Shown here: piece after piece, positions 10,042 through 20,400 of the stretch | Numbering within the stretch: the first letter of the stretch is position 1 | Layout of the letters: every line of letters begins with the position of its first letter | Assembly (NCBI GenBank): GCA_024196135.1 | Contig: JAMQCK010000188.1 | Span: 1 to 41,957, forward strand | Length of the DNA: 41,957 nucleotides | Reading direction: 5' to 3' | Source of the DNA: Pleurotus ostreatus/Saccharomyces cerevisiae fusant | Taxonomy: Eukaryota; Opisthokonta | Translations under genes and position numbers: made by a program | The notes under the pieces: generated by a model | Told to the model about the DNA's origin: nothing | Seen by the model: only the letters and a program-made list of their open reading frames with translations | Databases searched by the model: none

Positions 10042-10793
10042 ATATATGAAGGGCTTACAATGTATATCCACGGCATGCTTTCGTGAACGGGTAACGCCTG
10101 CGCCGGGGAAGCAGCTAGTTCTGAATCTACAGTCTTTCCGCTTCATGTGCGGGAAGTTCTGACGAGAGAAGCTTCTGCTGTTGCTGCACGCGCCACCTTC
10201 GCCATTCCGGCGATCTGAGTATGCATAATGGTCTGCTTGAAGTTCCCGTGGAAGTCGAATAATGGGTTTGAAGCGTGGGTTGATGTGACGAATGCAACGA
10301 TTGAGAAACGCAGCGCCGAAGTCCTTCTGCCGGCCAGAACGATTGCTTCGCTATTGAGAGACTGGCCGCAGGAAATGAAGGCCGGGATAGGGTGAAAGAC
10401 GCGTCGCAAGGAAGGACATATGTACCACAGACGGTCAAAGGGACATCACAGAGGATGAAGGACAATACCCAAGTGAGAAAATGCGGACAACCGGAGCGGT
10501 GGACAGACGGCGAGCTGCTCACCCAACCGACCTGGTTCGCCCTGTCAGGCCCCTCCCAAAAAGAATCTCCCTGCGGCCCTTGCCGAAAAGAAACAGCTGG
10601 AATTCCGCGGAAAAGGCCCAATCCGGGGTCTCATCCGCGCCGAAGGATCTGCCGAGGGGGTCTCCACAGCCGGCCTCGTGCATGAACCAACACTGATCAC
10701 GTGTGTTTATTTATTGCCTGTTTTCCTGACATCGTCTTTTGTTTTCCACCACCACCCCTTTCGCGAGTCGAACCGCCTCCCGCGCCAGTAAAC
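10042..10793. other. Intergenic region
   Basis: This 752-nt gap lies between SDR and UBE2S. ORFs cross it on both strands (for example 10127-10621 on minus), but they show no domain and nothing resembling their neighbours' coding pattern. The last ~60 nt before the UBE2S start are pyrimidine-rich, as expected for a fungal promoter or 5' UTR. Confidence 0.5.
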
Positions 10794-11942
10794 ATGGTGA
10801 GTTGGATGCCGCCGCCGTTCGTGATGCCACGCGCAGCGTTGTTCGAGCCGCGGGAGGGTGCTGGACTCGTGCGACGACGTTTTGGACCACTGTTGAACGC
10901 GATGTTCGAGCTCCTGAACGCGCGCGCTGGTGGCCTGCGAGCCCAACACGAACATGAACGATGGCTGATTGTTTTCTAGTCCGTATCGCCTGCCGTGCTC
11001 CGCCGCCTTATGCGCGAGATCTCTGAGCTGCAGAGGACACCACCAGAAGGCATTCGAATCCTCGCCAGCGAAGACAACATGCTCGACGTGACGGGCGTCA
11101 TTGAGGGTCCTGGTGCGTGGCTTCGCGATCGCGCTTAAGTGTCTGAACTGACTGAGCTTTCAGAGGGCACCCCGTACGCGGGTGGCTACTTCAGCGTCAA
11201 GTTCAAGTTCTCGGAGGAGTTTCCCGCGGCGCCGCCCAAATGTGCGTGCGCATGTTCTTCACAATTCCACCGTTCGACTGACGCACACGATTTCCCAGGC
11301 TGGTTCGCGACGAAGATCTTCCACCCGAACGTGTCCTCCGCGGGCGACATCTGCGTGAACACGCTCAAGAAGGACTGGCAGGCGTCCTACGGCATCGCGC
11401 ACATCCTCGTCACCGTCAAGTGCCTGCTCATCTACCCGAACCCCGAGTCTGCTTTGGATGAAGAAGCGGGCAAGCTCCTCCTGGAGGACTACAACTCGTA
11501 CTGCAGCCGCGCGAAGCTGATGACCGGCGTGCACGCGCGCGCACGGCCCGCCGCGTTCGACACGCCCGCCGCCTCGTCTTCCACCTCCACCGCAAACAAC
11601 TCCGCCCCCTCGTCGAAGCCGCCGTCGAGCGCGACGCAGACGCCGGTGATGTCAGTCCCGTCGCGCACCTCGACCTCGACGCGCAAGTCGGCCTCACCCG
11701 CGCCCGCGACGGGCCCGCAGGTGCCGTTCAAGCAGTCGAACGCGGGCGGGGAGGACGGCGCGGGGAAGGAGCACGGGTCGAAGGGGAGCTACGCGGGGCC
11801 GTCACCGCTGGGGACGGCGGACAAGAATGTGAATGGGGGCGCGGCACCGGCGGCGGCGGCGGGGAAGGCGGTGAAGCGCGCGGCGACGGGGGGCGCGTCG
11901 AACGGGGCGGAGAAGCGGAAGAAGGCGTTGAAGCGGCTGTGA
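10794..11942 (+). CDS. UBE2S: Ubiquitin-conjugating enzyme E2 S-like, APC/C chain-elongating E2 (285 aa)
   Basis: Exons 10794-10796 (the start codon alone), 10980-11112, 11164-11241 and 11299-11942. The UBC fold shows [29 protein letters not shown] with the HPN motif (80-82), catalytic Cys90 in [12 protein letters not shown], and [23 protein letters not shown]; this combination is diagnostic of UBE2S. In animals UBE2S extends K11-linked ubiquitin chains on substrates of the anaphase-promoting complex. A long low-complexity Ala/Ser/Thr/Lys linker (about 155-270) leads to the basic end RKKALKRL, equivalent to the C-terminal LRRL tail by which human UBE2S docks on the APC/C. The linker differs in sequence from the animal one, but the tail is kept. 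The coding region is very GC-rich in the linker. The spliced ATG exon is supported by donor GTGAGT and acceptor TTCTAG. Confidence 0.92.
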
Positions 11943-12992
11943 GGGGTTGCTGATCGCTGAGACTGTGCTAGTGCGCCTCCATCGCGGTCGGCGCGCCCTT
12001 CCGTGGCTGCTGCCCCACCCTTGTTAGCGCCCATGGCGCTACTGGGCTCTTCCAGTGCCACTGCCTCCCTCTATTGCGCTACTGCCTTCCCGTGGCTGAT
12101 CAGCGCCTTTCCTATGGCTCGATCAGCGCCTCCCCCGTTCCCTCGCATGCTCCCGGCGACCCTCCTTTGCTCTGAGGAAGACATTTGTACCTATATACGC
12201 ATCGCATACCTACATCTCTACCGACATCTCTTGGTCCCTTCGTAGTACATAATTTCATGGTCCGGTTTTCGTTGGCTTGCTCTCACTGCCGCTGCTCCAT
12301 CGGTCTATCAGAGTCGCTTCTCACGAGGGTAGGTCGGTGGGTACATAAGGTGCGAAGTGAAGGTGCTGGCCATACTGACCGCGGTTTGTTTTCCCCTACT
12401 CTGGCGCGGGAGGCGACTGCTCGCAGGCATGGCCGATCGCCCTTCCGACTTCCGAGACACGGCTCTCGAGCGAAGGCAATTTTATTCTGCAGAACTTGGT
12501 AGCGAATGGAGACCTGGGGACAAAGGCGCGTACGAACGGTATTCGCTCGCTCAGGTGAGTGGTATGCGGGACACTAACACCAAGGGATCTTACACGCCGC
12601 CTCTTCAGGACAAAGGGGGCACGAGCGTCGAGAACAAGGGCCCTTCCAGATTTGGCGATTTCAATGATGTCATTTGGCTCCGTCCTTCATGATCGCGCCG
12701 CGGGATGATCGTCGTCTCACGAGCGTTCAAGTTTACCTTGCTTTCTCTTCCTGGACCATCATCTCGCTGGATCGACGCCTGGGAGGGCACACGGCATACG
12801 AACCTCCTCACTGGGGCTCGAAGTCTGCACCCTAGGACATAGCGGACAAGAAGGTCAGCTCATCACCATCGAACAGCCCTCGCACACTGGCCTCCATCGA
12901 AGGAGGTTACGGCCACTGTTTCCTTGCCCTCTCCCGCCCTCTGCTCTGCGCGCTCTCTCTCTCTCCCTTTTCTCTGCCACACTCACCTTGCT
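11943..12992. other. Intergenic region (about 1 kb)
   Basis: No convincing gene. The first ~200 nt are C/T-rich with loosely repeated GATCAGCGCC and CCCGTGGCT words. An ORF at 12357-12692 (+) has no recognisable domain. The 60 nt before the arrestin start (12930-12990) are a strong CT tract, typical of a fungal core promoter. Confidence 0.45.
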
Positions 12993-15184
12993 ATGCCCTA
13001 CGACGTGCCATCGCACTCCCAGTCTACTGCCGAGATGGACGTTACCTCTTACAAGCCCGTTCCGCGCGTTTCGCGACATCACAGCTTTTCGGACAGTCTT
13101 TCTAGTCCAACGATTACCCCATCTACCTCGACGTCCCGCCCGGCAACCATGAAGCCCTTCACCTACGACTTGACGCGCAAGGGGAAGACCTGGGGGAAGC
13201 TCACATTACTTGGCGACCCCACGCTCTCGAGATCGAATGCGGCGTTTGTCGAGCCGGCGGAGGGATACTTTGGAGACCCGACATCGTACGTGAAGCGGGC
13301 CTACGCATCTCAAATGCGGAGGGAGCACAGTGTACAGAAGGACGAAGGCGCGATCGCACGCGGGGAGGTACAACTGAACCTAGAGAGCCCGGAAACAATC
13401 CATAGCGTGAAGGTGACGGTCCGCGGCCAGCTTTCCATCGGCGCCAGCGCGCCATTTACCTTTCTCGACGTCTCGACCATGCTTTGGTCCCGCGAGATGG
13501 GCGATCCGCGTGGGGAGGGGTTCGGAGGTCAGTACGTCCTCCGCTCGCTAGATGCCCTTGCTCCTTCAACCACCTTTTAAACCGCCAGCGCCGCCCCCGT
13601 ACACTTCAGCTAACTCCCCACCCAGCCTCCCACCCCACCAAACTCCGCGGCACCTACACCTGGCCCTTCGCCATCCCGCTCCCGCGCGCCGTCGTGCTCC
13701 CCGTCGGCTCCCCACCTCGCGAGCGACGATACGCGCTGCCGGCGAATTTTTGGGAGCGCCATGAGCCTGCGAGGGTGCGGTATTATGTGATTTTGCAGGT
13801 GGGGCGGGGGACGTGGAGGGGGGATTTAAGGTGAGTTGGGGCAGACTTTGGGACGTACAGACGCGATCTGGGACATACAGACGCGATCTTGCGGTGGGCT
13901 GGAAGCTCAAGGGTTCATGGATATGGTCGGAAACGGGTTGAATTACTGACCCGCAGCTCACAGGCTCCCCGTCGAATTCACCTACGTCCCGCTGAGCGCT
14001 CCGCCACCAGCGTCGCTCGCCCGACAACTAGCATATCAAGAAAAGAAACACGTCTCGCCACCGGAGGCGGACGTGGAAGGGTGGCACACGACGAGGTCGG
14101 CGGTGTTTAGTGGGTTGGTGGGCGAGGGGAGGTATGAGGCGGAGGTGACTTGTTGTGTGAGTTGTCAGTTGGCAGTACCGCAAGGTCTATACTTACCTTG
14201 AGCCAATAGTTGTCTTTCGCGAAACCTGTGCGTGCCAATTTTTTGCTCGCTAGCTCAAGTGTCGACTCGGAGGCGCATGTCATCCACAACCAACCTGTTT
14301 GTTTACGCCCACTCCCACCCAGCTCGCCTACACCCGCGGCAGCATCATCCCGCTCGCGCTCACCCTCGAGTCGCACGACGCCGCCGCGCTCGACCTGCTC
14401 TCTGCCCCCACCGCGCCCGTCGCCCGGCTGCGGCGCAGGCTGAGGTATAAGGCGGATATCGGGAAAGTGGATGAGGAGGATGAGGAGGAGGAGGGTGCCG
14501 ACAGTCGCGGTCAGACTGGGAGGGGTTCGAGGCAAGGTAATACCCAATGGCAAGGTAATACCCAATGGCAAGGAAGACATATCAACCGAACACTGATAGC
14601 ACCGCCTCAGGACGCCAAACCACCACTACCACCCCCTGGACCGAGTCGACCACCGTGTACGACCTCGCGAGCTGGTGGCCGCGCGAGGGCGCGCCGCAGC
14701 ATGCATACCGGCGCTGCATGGATGGGGAGATATATCTGAAGGAGGATCTGAGGCCGAGTACGGCGTTTGCGCATTGGCGGGTGGAGGTGAGTGGAAGTGG
14801 CTCATTTCCGTCGTTCCCACAACATCCTTCCCGGCTCGAACGCGATCAAAAAATCCTTTCCGGCTTGAGTGTGTTACCTTCCGCGCTCGAGCGCGATAGG
14901 AACTGACCTCAAATGCTCCGAATGCCGAGTCGGGTTGGACGATGGACAAGGCTGATGTCGGCGCCATGAAAGTTCATCATACTGATCCTCCCACTCCGCA
15001 GTATGAAGTCGTCCTCTTCCCCTTCGACGTCCCCTCGTTCATCGGCCGAGATAAGGAGCCGCTGGTCGTGCAGCCGGTGGAGATCGCGACCGCATACGGT
15101 CCTGGGCCAAGGCCGCGCGCGTTCACGGCGCCGGCGTACGAGTTTGCGAGTCAGGTACCGCTGGCGGGGTCAAGCTTGCAGTAG
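12993..15184 (+). CDS. Arrestin-like (alpha-arrestin fold) protein, 507 aa
   Basis: Seven exons: 12993-13527, 13626-13830, 13964-14156, 14210-14227, 14323-14536, 14611-14786, 15002-15184. After a Ser/Thr-rich N-terminus (about 1-50), the protein has beta-sandwich features of arrestin N-domains: GEVQLNLESPETIHSVKVTVRGQ, then the characteristic GTYTWPFAIPLP, LPANFWERH and RVRYYVILQV strands, and in the second half LAYTRGSIIPLALTLES. Alpha-arrestins are adaptors that recruit ubiquitin ligases to membrane transporters or receptors; no PPxY motif is obvious here, so that role is inferred only from the fold. Exon 4 is a mere 18 nt. The donor of exon 5 (14537) is duplicated 18 nt downstream by a tandem repeat. 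Introns 2, 5 and 6 carry repeated sequence. Confidence 0.8.
13849..13888. repeat. 20-bp tandem duplication in intron 2 of the arrestin-like gene
   Basis: Two 20-bp copies (13849-13868 and 13869-13888) differing at one base, each containing TACAGACGCGATC. They lie wholly within the intron. Confidence 0.85.
14532..14567. repeat. 18-bp tandem duplication that copies a splice donor
   Basis: Two perfect 18-bp units (14532-14549, 14550-14567), followed by the start of a third, each containing CAAGGTAATACCC. The exon 5 donor (GT at 14537) is thus repeated at 14555. Use of the second donor would add exactly 18 nt, six codons, without frameshift. Confidence 0.9.
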
Positions 15185-15665
15185 GGCGGGATGGTGAACC
15201 CTCCATAGGAGGGGGGAGCGTTCGGATCTTCTTACGGTGAGGCGACAGCCCCCTTGCCTCGCTTCACTCACTTCGTGTTGTAATGCACACCGTTTTGTGA
15301 GCCATCTATATTTTATACCATAGAGGCTTCTGTTGTAGTTGAACTTCTTCAGGCGCTTGCTGTACATTACTTAGAAGTACAGCTCGCATGGAGCTAGCAG
15401 TGGAATCATCGTCCATTTTGTCTAGGTGCCCAAGATTAGATTAGATAGAGACGCCACGCGAGACGTTCAGCCGCCGTCATAACGGCCTCCTTCCTGCCCT
15501 CACCCTCTGAAGAGCTGCCAAGCTCGTTCTATTTTTTGGCCAGTACAGAAACATGCAGGGAAGGTCTGCTGAACGCACCGAACCTGCCGCGTGAAGCGAA
15601 TATCTGGACCAGACAGCGCACTTGGTTTTAACTCGCATCCAGACCCGTCGACTGCCCTCCCAGCG
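15185..15665. other. Intergenic region
   Basis: This 481-nt gap lies between the arrestin-like and F-box-like genes. No gene is visible. The minus-strand ORFs that begin to its right (15477-15941) are mirror images of the coding exon at 15666-15916. Confidence 0.5.
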
Positions 15666-17025
15666 ATGTCCACAACAGCCACCTTGCCAATGCCGGAAAA
15701 GCCACGGCTGCCCTTGGAGCTCCTCATAACCATCATACACACCGTCCTCGCCGACAGCTTCCACACCATCTTCAGCGTCGGCAACGAGCTCGAGCTCGAA
15801 TGGCAGCTGAACGTGATCGCCACCCTCTCCCTCACGAACTCGACCTTCCACACCATCGTCGCGGACAGCGTGAAGGAGCTTATGGACCTGAAACCTACAC
15901 CCACGCGGGCGTTCCAGTGCGTTTGCCATACCTCGCTCCAAGCCCTTGCTGACCGTGCATCCCGTTCACCGACTATGCACGCCTACCACGCATTCCACCT
16001 ACGAATCGCGCCTTTCATCCACCCAGCTCCCGCGAATTCCTCGGCGACATTCTCGCCCTCGGCCGGCAACAGCGCGATCCCGGCGCGCCCTCCATGTCCG
16101 ACCGCACCAGCCGCCGCTTCCTCTCCACGCTCCTCAAGGGCTACCAGCAGTTCGTCCTCATCATCGCCCTGCGCACCATGTTCCACCGTTTGGGCAAGGC
16201 GAAGACGGATATCATCCCGCTCAACCACCTGGTGGACCGCGTGACGGCGAAGATGCTGGCGCAGCTGGCGAAGATACGACCGACGGCGGTCGCGGAGCCC
16301 CTCAGAAGGATGGCGGAGACGGAGAGGCGGTTGAGTCGGATTTGTGAGTGTGGCGTCAGTTGAGCTCAGTCACGGTGTCGACCCCAGCGGAGAGGGAAGG
16401 TGAAGCGCGTACTGATCATCTATTCACTAGTGAGCACAGCGACGAGCGCGTCGGAGACATTGCCGGAGCTTGTGCAGTCCTATACTTGCTCGCCGTCTTC
16501 GGTAAGCGTGTTTATCACTGCATCCCTCAGCCACCCCCCTCTCCCCCATCGCGTTGCCCAATCGCGTTGCCCAATCGCTCACAATTACTCACGCAACGCA
16601 GAAACTCATGTCAGACATGCACCACGCCCTGCACGAGCTCGAGCTCTGCACCGAGGACCACATCTACGCAATGAAGGACTACCAGTATGCGTCTACTGTC
16701 ATACCATTCTTTCGGGTAGGTGGAATTTCTATTTCTTCCACTGTTCCTTTCCACCCACTCCCGATGCCCGCGTCTCACTCTGCATTCGCCCTCCTTGACA
16801 TGCGCTCAAGCCGCCCTCCTTGACGTGCACTCAAGTCGCCCTCCTTGACACGCGCTTAAGTCATCCCAGGTCCTCGGCATCCCCGAAGACGTCCAAACCG
16901 TCGACGCGCTGCCTGTGGTCACCGATACGCAGCCGCTCCTAGACCGCTACGAACGCCTGAAACGGACGTGGGACGAGATCGACCCGGGGAAGGACTTAGT
17001 GTGTCTGCCGTTGCCGATTGGGTGA
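15666..17025 (+). CDS. Hypothetical protein with F-box-like N-terminus (302 aa)
   Basis: Five exons: 15666-15916, 16027-16343, 16431-16501, 16602-16715, 16870-17025, all phases consistent. Near the N-terminus, PRLPLELLITIIHTVL (about 13-28) resembles the beginning of an F-box (LPxELL..I), a motif that links substrate receptors to SCF ubiquitin ligases; the rest of an F-box is not clear. The remainder is mostly helical and soluble, with RRFLSTLLKGYQQFVLIIAL, an EPLRRMAETERRLSRI helix and a C-terminal half ending CLPLPIG. No signal peptide or membrane helix is present. I do not recognise the family; many basidiomycetes carry large sets of lineage-specific F-box-like proteins of this kind. Intron 4 contains a 25-bp unit repeated three times. 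Confidence 0.6.
16548..16573. repeat. 13-bp tandem duplication in intron 3
   Basis: Two perfect copies of ATCGCGTTGCCCA (16548-16560 and 16561-16573) in the intron of the F-box-like gene, followed by a partial third copy (ATCGC). Confidence 0.8.
16789..16863. repeat. 25-bp unit repeated three times in intron 4
   Basis: Units at 16789-16813, 16814-16838 and 16839-16863 share CCCTCCTTGAC followed by a diverged GCGCTCAAG-like half. The array ends about 6 nt before the acceptor, so it forms the intron's polypyrimidine context. Confidence 0.85.
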
Positions 17026-17416
17026 GGGGAGAAGGGTGACGACGAGCTGGATGCGAGGATGGCAAGGTAGATAGGAAGATGAAGCGGTGGAAGGTTGGAG
17101 GCGACGGTGAAGAAGGAGGCACAGGTTATGAAAGGAAGCCTCCGCGGATGCCCATTGTATGTGTACGTCCAACTCTCCTTCTACCGCGCGCTGCAGCTGA
17201 ACTCGTAGCAGTAATTCTCAGCTTTGTATACGGATAATTTTATGGGATAGACAACTGAGACGGAACGGTTCGATTTCGCTCACTGCCTGACACCTAACCG
17301 ACAGCGCAATTCTCTGAACAACCGGGAGTCAGGCAGCCACCCTCGGCATTGTCGCCCCCTTTTCATGGTGCGATACCTGACCTTTCACATGCCTAGGGTA
17401 GCTTCGAAATCCTAGT
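17026..17416. other. Intergenic region upstream of the GHKL-ATPase gene
   Basis: This 391-nt gap lies between two plus-strand genes. A GGTTCGATTTC at 17269-17279 resembles a tRNA B box, but no A box or cloverleaf fits around it. No other feature is visible. Confidence 0.45.
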
Positions 17417-20400
17417 ATGCCCCGACAACAACCAAGTGTCAACATAAATCGCTCTCGTGGCGATCAGATAGGCGCCCTCCAGAGGTACAACACGGAGCCG
17501 CACAGTGACAGGCATCGCGTCTCTACTTCAACCCCAATCAGCCCTCTCCTCGATAGCCATAAGGATCCAGTGAAGATGGCTGCCGATCTCTCGTGTGCGA
17601 ACGCAAAGTCGGTCATACAGACTATCCGCCGTGCTCGAGGGGTGGACGTCTCGCGCGAAGTCGAAGATGCTATGGAGGAGATCACGGGCATGTTGCACCG
17701 TGCACTGAGCAGGTTCGCACATCGCGGGGCTGCGGACACAGGCTGACGGAAGACGCAAGGCTATCGGACGATCTGTACTCTACCGACACCCATTTCGTGC
17801 TCGAGTTCATCCAGAATGCGGACGATAACGCGTATGCGCCAGGCGTCGTCCCCGAGCTGCACATCGAGTGCCAGCGCGATGGCGTGCTGGCGATCAAGTG
17901 CAATGAGACGGGCTTCACGGAGAAACACGTACGTGCGCTCTGCGATATCGGCACGAGCACGAAGGTGGGGCAGCGGGATCGCGTGGGCGGCTATACGGGT
18001 GCGTTGTCTTTCCTCATTTGAGAGCGGGCTCTCACTGGTCGTCCAGGCGAGAAGGGCATCGGATTCAAGGCGGTCTTCAAGGCGGGCAAGCAGGTCTTCG
18101 TGACGTCGAACTCATACAACTTCAAGTTCGATCGCGACGCTCGGCTGGGCATGATCACGCCGGCGTGGGACGAGACGTACCCCACGGAGGCAGACTGGAC
18201 GGCTTTCCACATCGTCCTCTCCTTGTCCGATCACACAGATCTACACCGCCAGCTCGATGACATCGGGAGCCATGTCCTGCTGTTCTTGCGTCGACTGCGG
18301 AGCATCAGCATCTCGATCCACGGGCGGCGCCGCCTCGTTCGCCGTGACGACTTGGGCGACGGGTTCGTCGATATGGTCGCCAACGGCTCGTCGCGCAAGT
18401 TCCTCGTCGTGGACCACGAGATCGATGCCTACCGCAATGAGCCCAAACGGCCTGATGTCGAGAAGACACTTATAGTCCTTGCATTCGCTGTCGACGGCGA
18501 CGGGCTACCGGACACGACCGACCAGATGGTGAACGCATATCTGCCCGTGCGCGACTACGGGCTGCCGGTATGCCTGCTTTGTCGGCCTCTGTCCTCACGC
18601 TCACCGCGCATTGTAGTTCACCGTCCAAGCTGACTGGCTCACTCCTGCGAGTCGCGAGGACATTAGCAGCAAACTATGGAACAAGACATTGCGCAAAAAC
18701 ATCGCCCCGGCCTTCGTCCGCGCCGTTTCTCGTTTTCTCCAGGTTCCCTCACTCAAGTTCTCGTGGCTCGCGTATGTGCCTATGGGTGACTACTCTGGCT
18801 TCATGCGCCCGCTCCGCAGCGACGTGACCAACGCACTGCGTGATGAGGCCGTGATATTCGCGGAGGATGGTACACTGCACCCCCCGACGAAGATCCTGAT
18901 TTGTCCATCGGCGTACAGGGACTCGGCAGGTGCGCCCCTGATACCGCAGACATGGTTGAATTCCAAGCACTATATCTCCTCGTCGTACGACCTGGCGCGT
19001 AACGGACATGTCCTGTCCGCCCTGGGAGTTCAAACGATGGGTGATGACGACTTTCTGCGAGGGCTGAGGATTCTGCAATATCTAGGCGGATTCTCGACGC
19101 GATGCGCTGATTGGCACAGTGCAGTCTGGCAGCGCATGCGGAGTATGAACAGCTCCTACGACAATCGCAAGAAAAGTCTACGCCTAATCCCCCTTCACAA
19201 TGGCGTTGATTGGGTTTCTGTTGACTCTGCCTCTAACGTCTACCTGGTCGGTGATCTCGCAGGCGAGGATCTGCCAAAGGAAGTCGGTGTCAAGTTTGCA
19301 CGAAGCGACGAGACAACCGATGTTAGGGATGAAGAACTGCGTTACCTGGGAATGCCCACCGCAGACGCGGATACTATCTGCAGACGCCTTGTGCAAATTT
19401 ATTCTCAGTCGACCGGTCGGGCGATTCCGAGATCGAGCCTCGATTTCCTGTATCGTCACTACAGCCAATGCGGATCCTCCCTTGACTGTTCGTCGCTGCG
19501 GCTGCGCAATGCAACCGGTGGCGCATGCTGCGCACGGTCTCTCTATATGGACGACCCTCGTGGGCAGACGGACACCATCCCTCTTTCATCTTTCATGGGC
19601 ACCGGGTGGGATTTTCTGCATTCGTCATACGTAGACGGTCCTATGGGCGAGGATCGCAACAGCTGGACCAACTTCCTCATTCACGCACTGAAGGTTCGCA
19701 CGCAGCCACGTAATGACCAGCAACACGAGATACTGCGGCATCTATTGACACTCCCCTTGAGTCTCCTCCTCGGCATACTCAAAGACTACTGGTCGACTAT
19801 CGGATGCTGGCCGCTTCAGCCGCTGCGTACGGCGGCAGTCATGACGAGCACGGGCGAGGAGTTTCCGCTGCAAGAGACGTACTTGCCGACGGAGGCCCTG
19901 CGAGGGCATAGCGAACTACCCTTTCTCTCCATCCCTAGTGCAGCAACCTCAAGCGACCTGCAAAAATGGACTTTCTTGACGAACCTAGGCGTCACCTCCA
20001 AGCCTGGCCCAGCCTTCTACCGCAAGCGGCTCATTGCACTGAGTCGTCGTCCTCTCACAGTGGAAAAGGCGCGCGAAGTTGAGCAAGAAGCTACTCAGTA
20101 CTACACGCAGCTGCAGTCCCGATTCAATGACTCGAGCGCATCTGCGCGTATTATACGGTGCGTATTGCTCAATTTGGGCCAGCTCTTCTCCAACATAATT
20201 CTCCAGGGCAGCATTCGCGGACAATCCGCTGATTTTCCATCGCCATGCCTCAGAATGGCTCTCTCTGCATGATGTATACTGGAGTGGCCCGCACCTCACA
20301 CGCTCGCGAGTTCTTCTGAAGAATCTATACCCTACCTGCGATACCCTGTTTCATGATTATCTCGGTGTCCAGGATTGCCCGCAGGATATTTTGGCAACCG

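Noticed and set aside
10127..10621. 164-aa minus-strand ORF between SDR and UBE2S
   Set aside because: No recognisable motif, skewed composition, and no sign of neighbouring exons.
12357..12692. 111-aa ORF with a hydrophobic start
   Set aside because: No family motif, no clear promoter or splice context; probably chance.
17269..17279. tRNA B-box-like GGTTCGATTTC
   Set aside because: No A box, acceptor stem or anticodon arm can be drawn around it.
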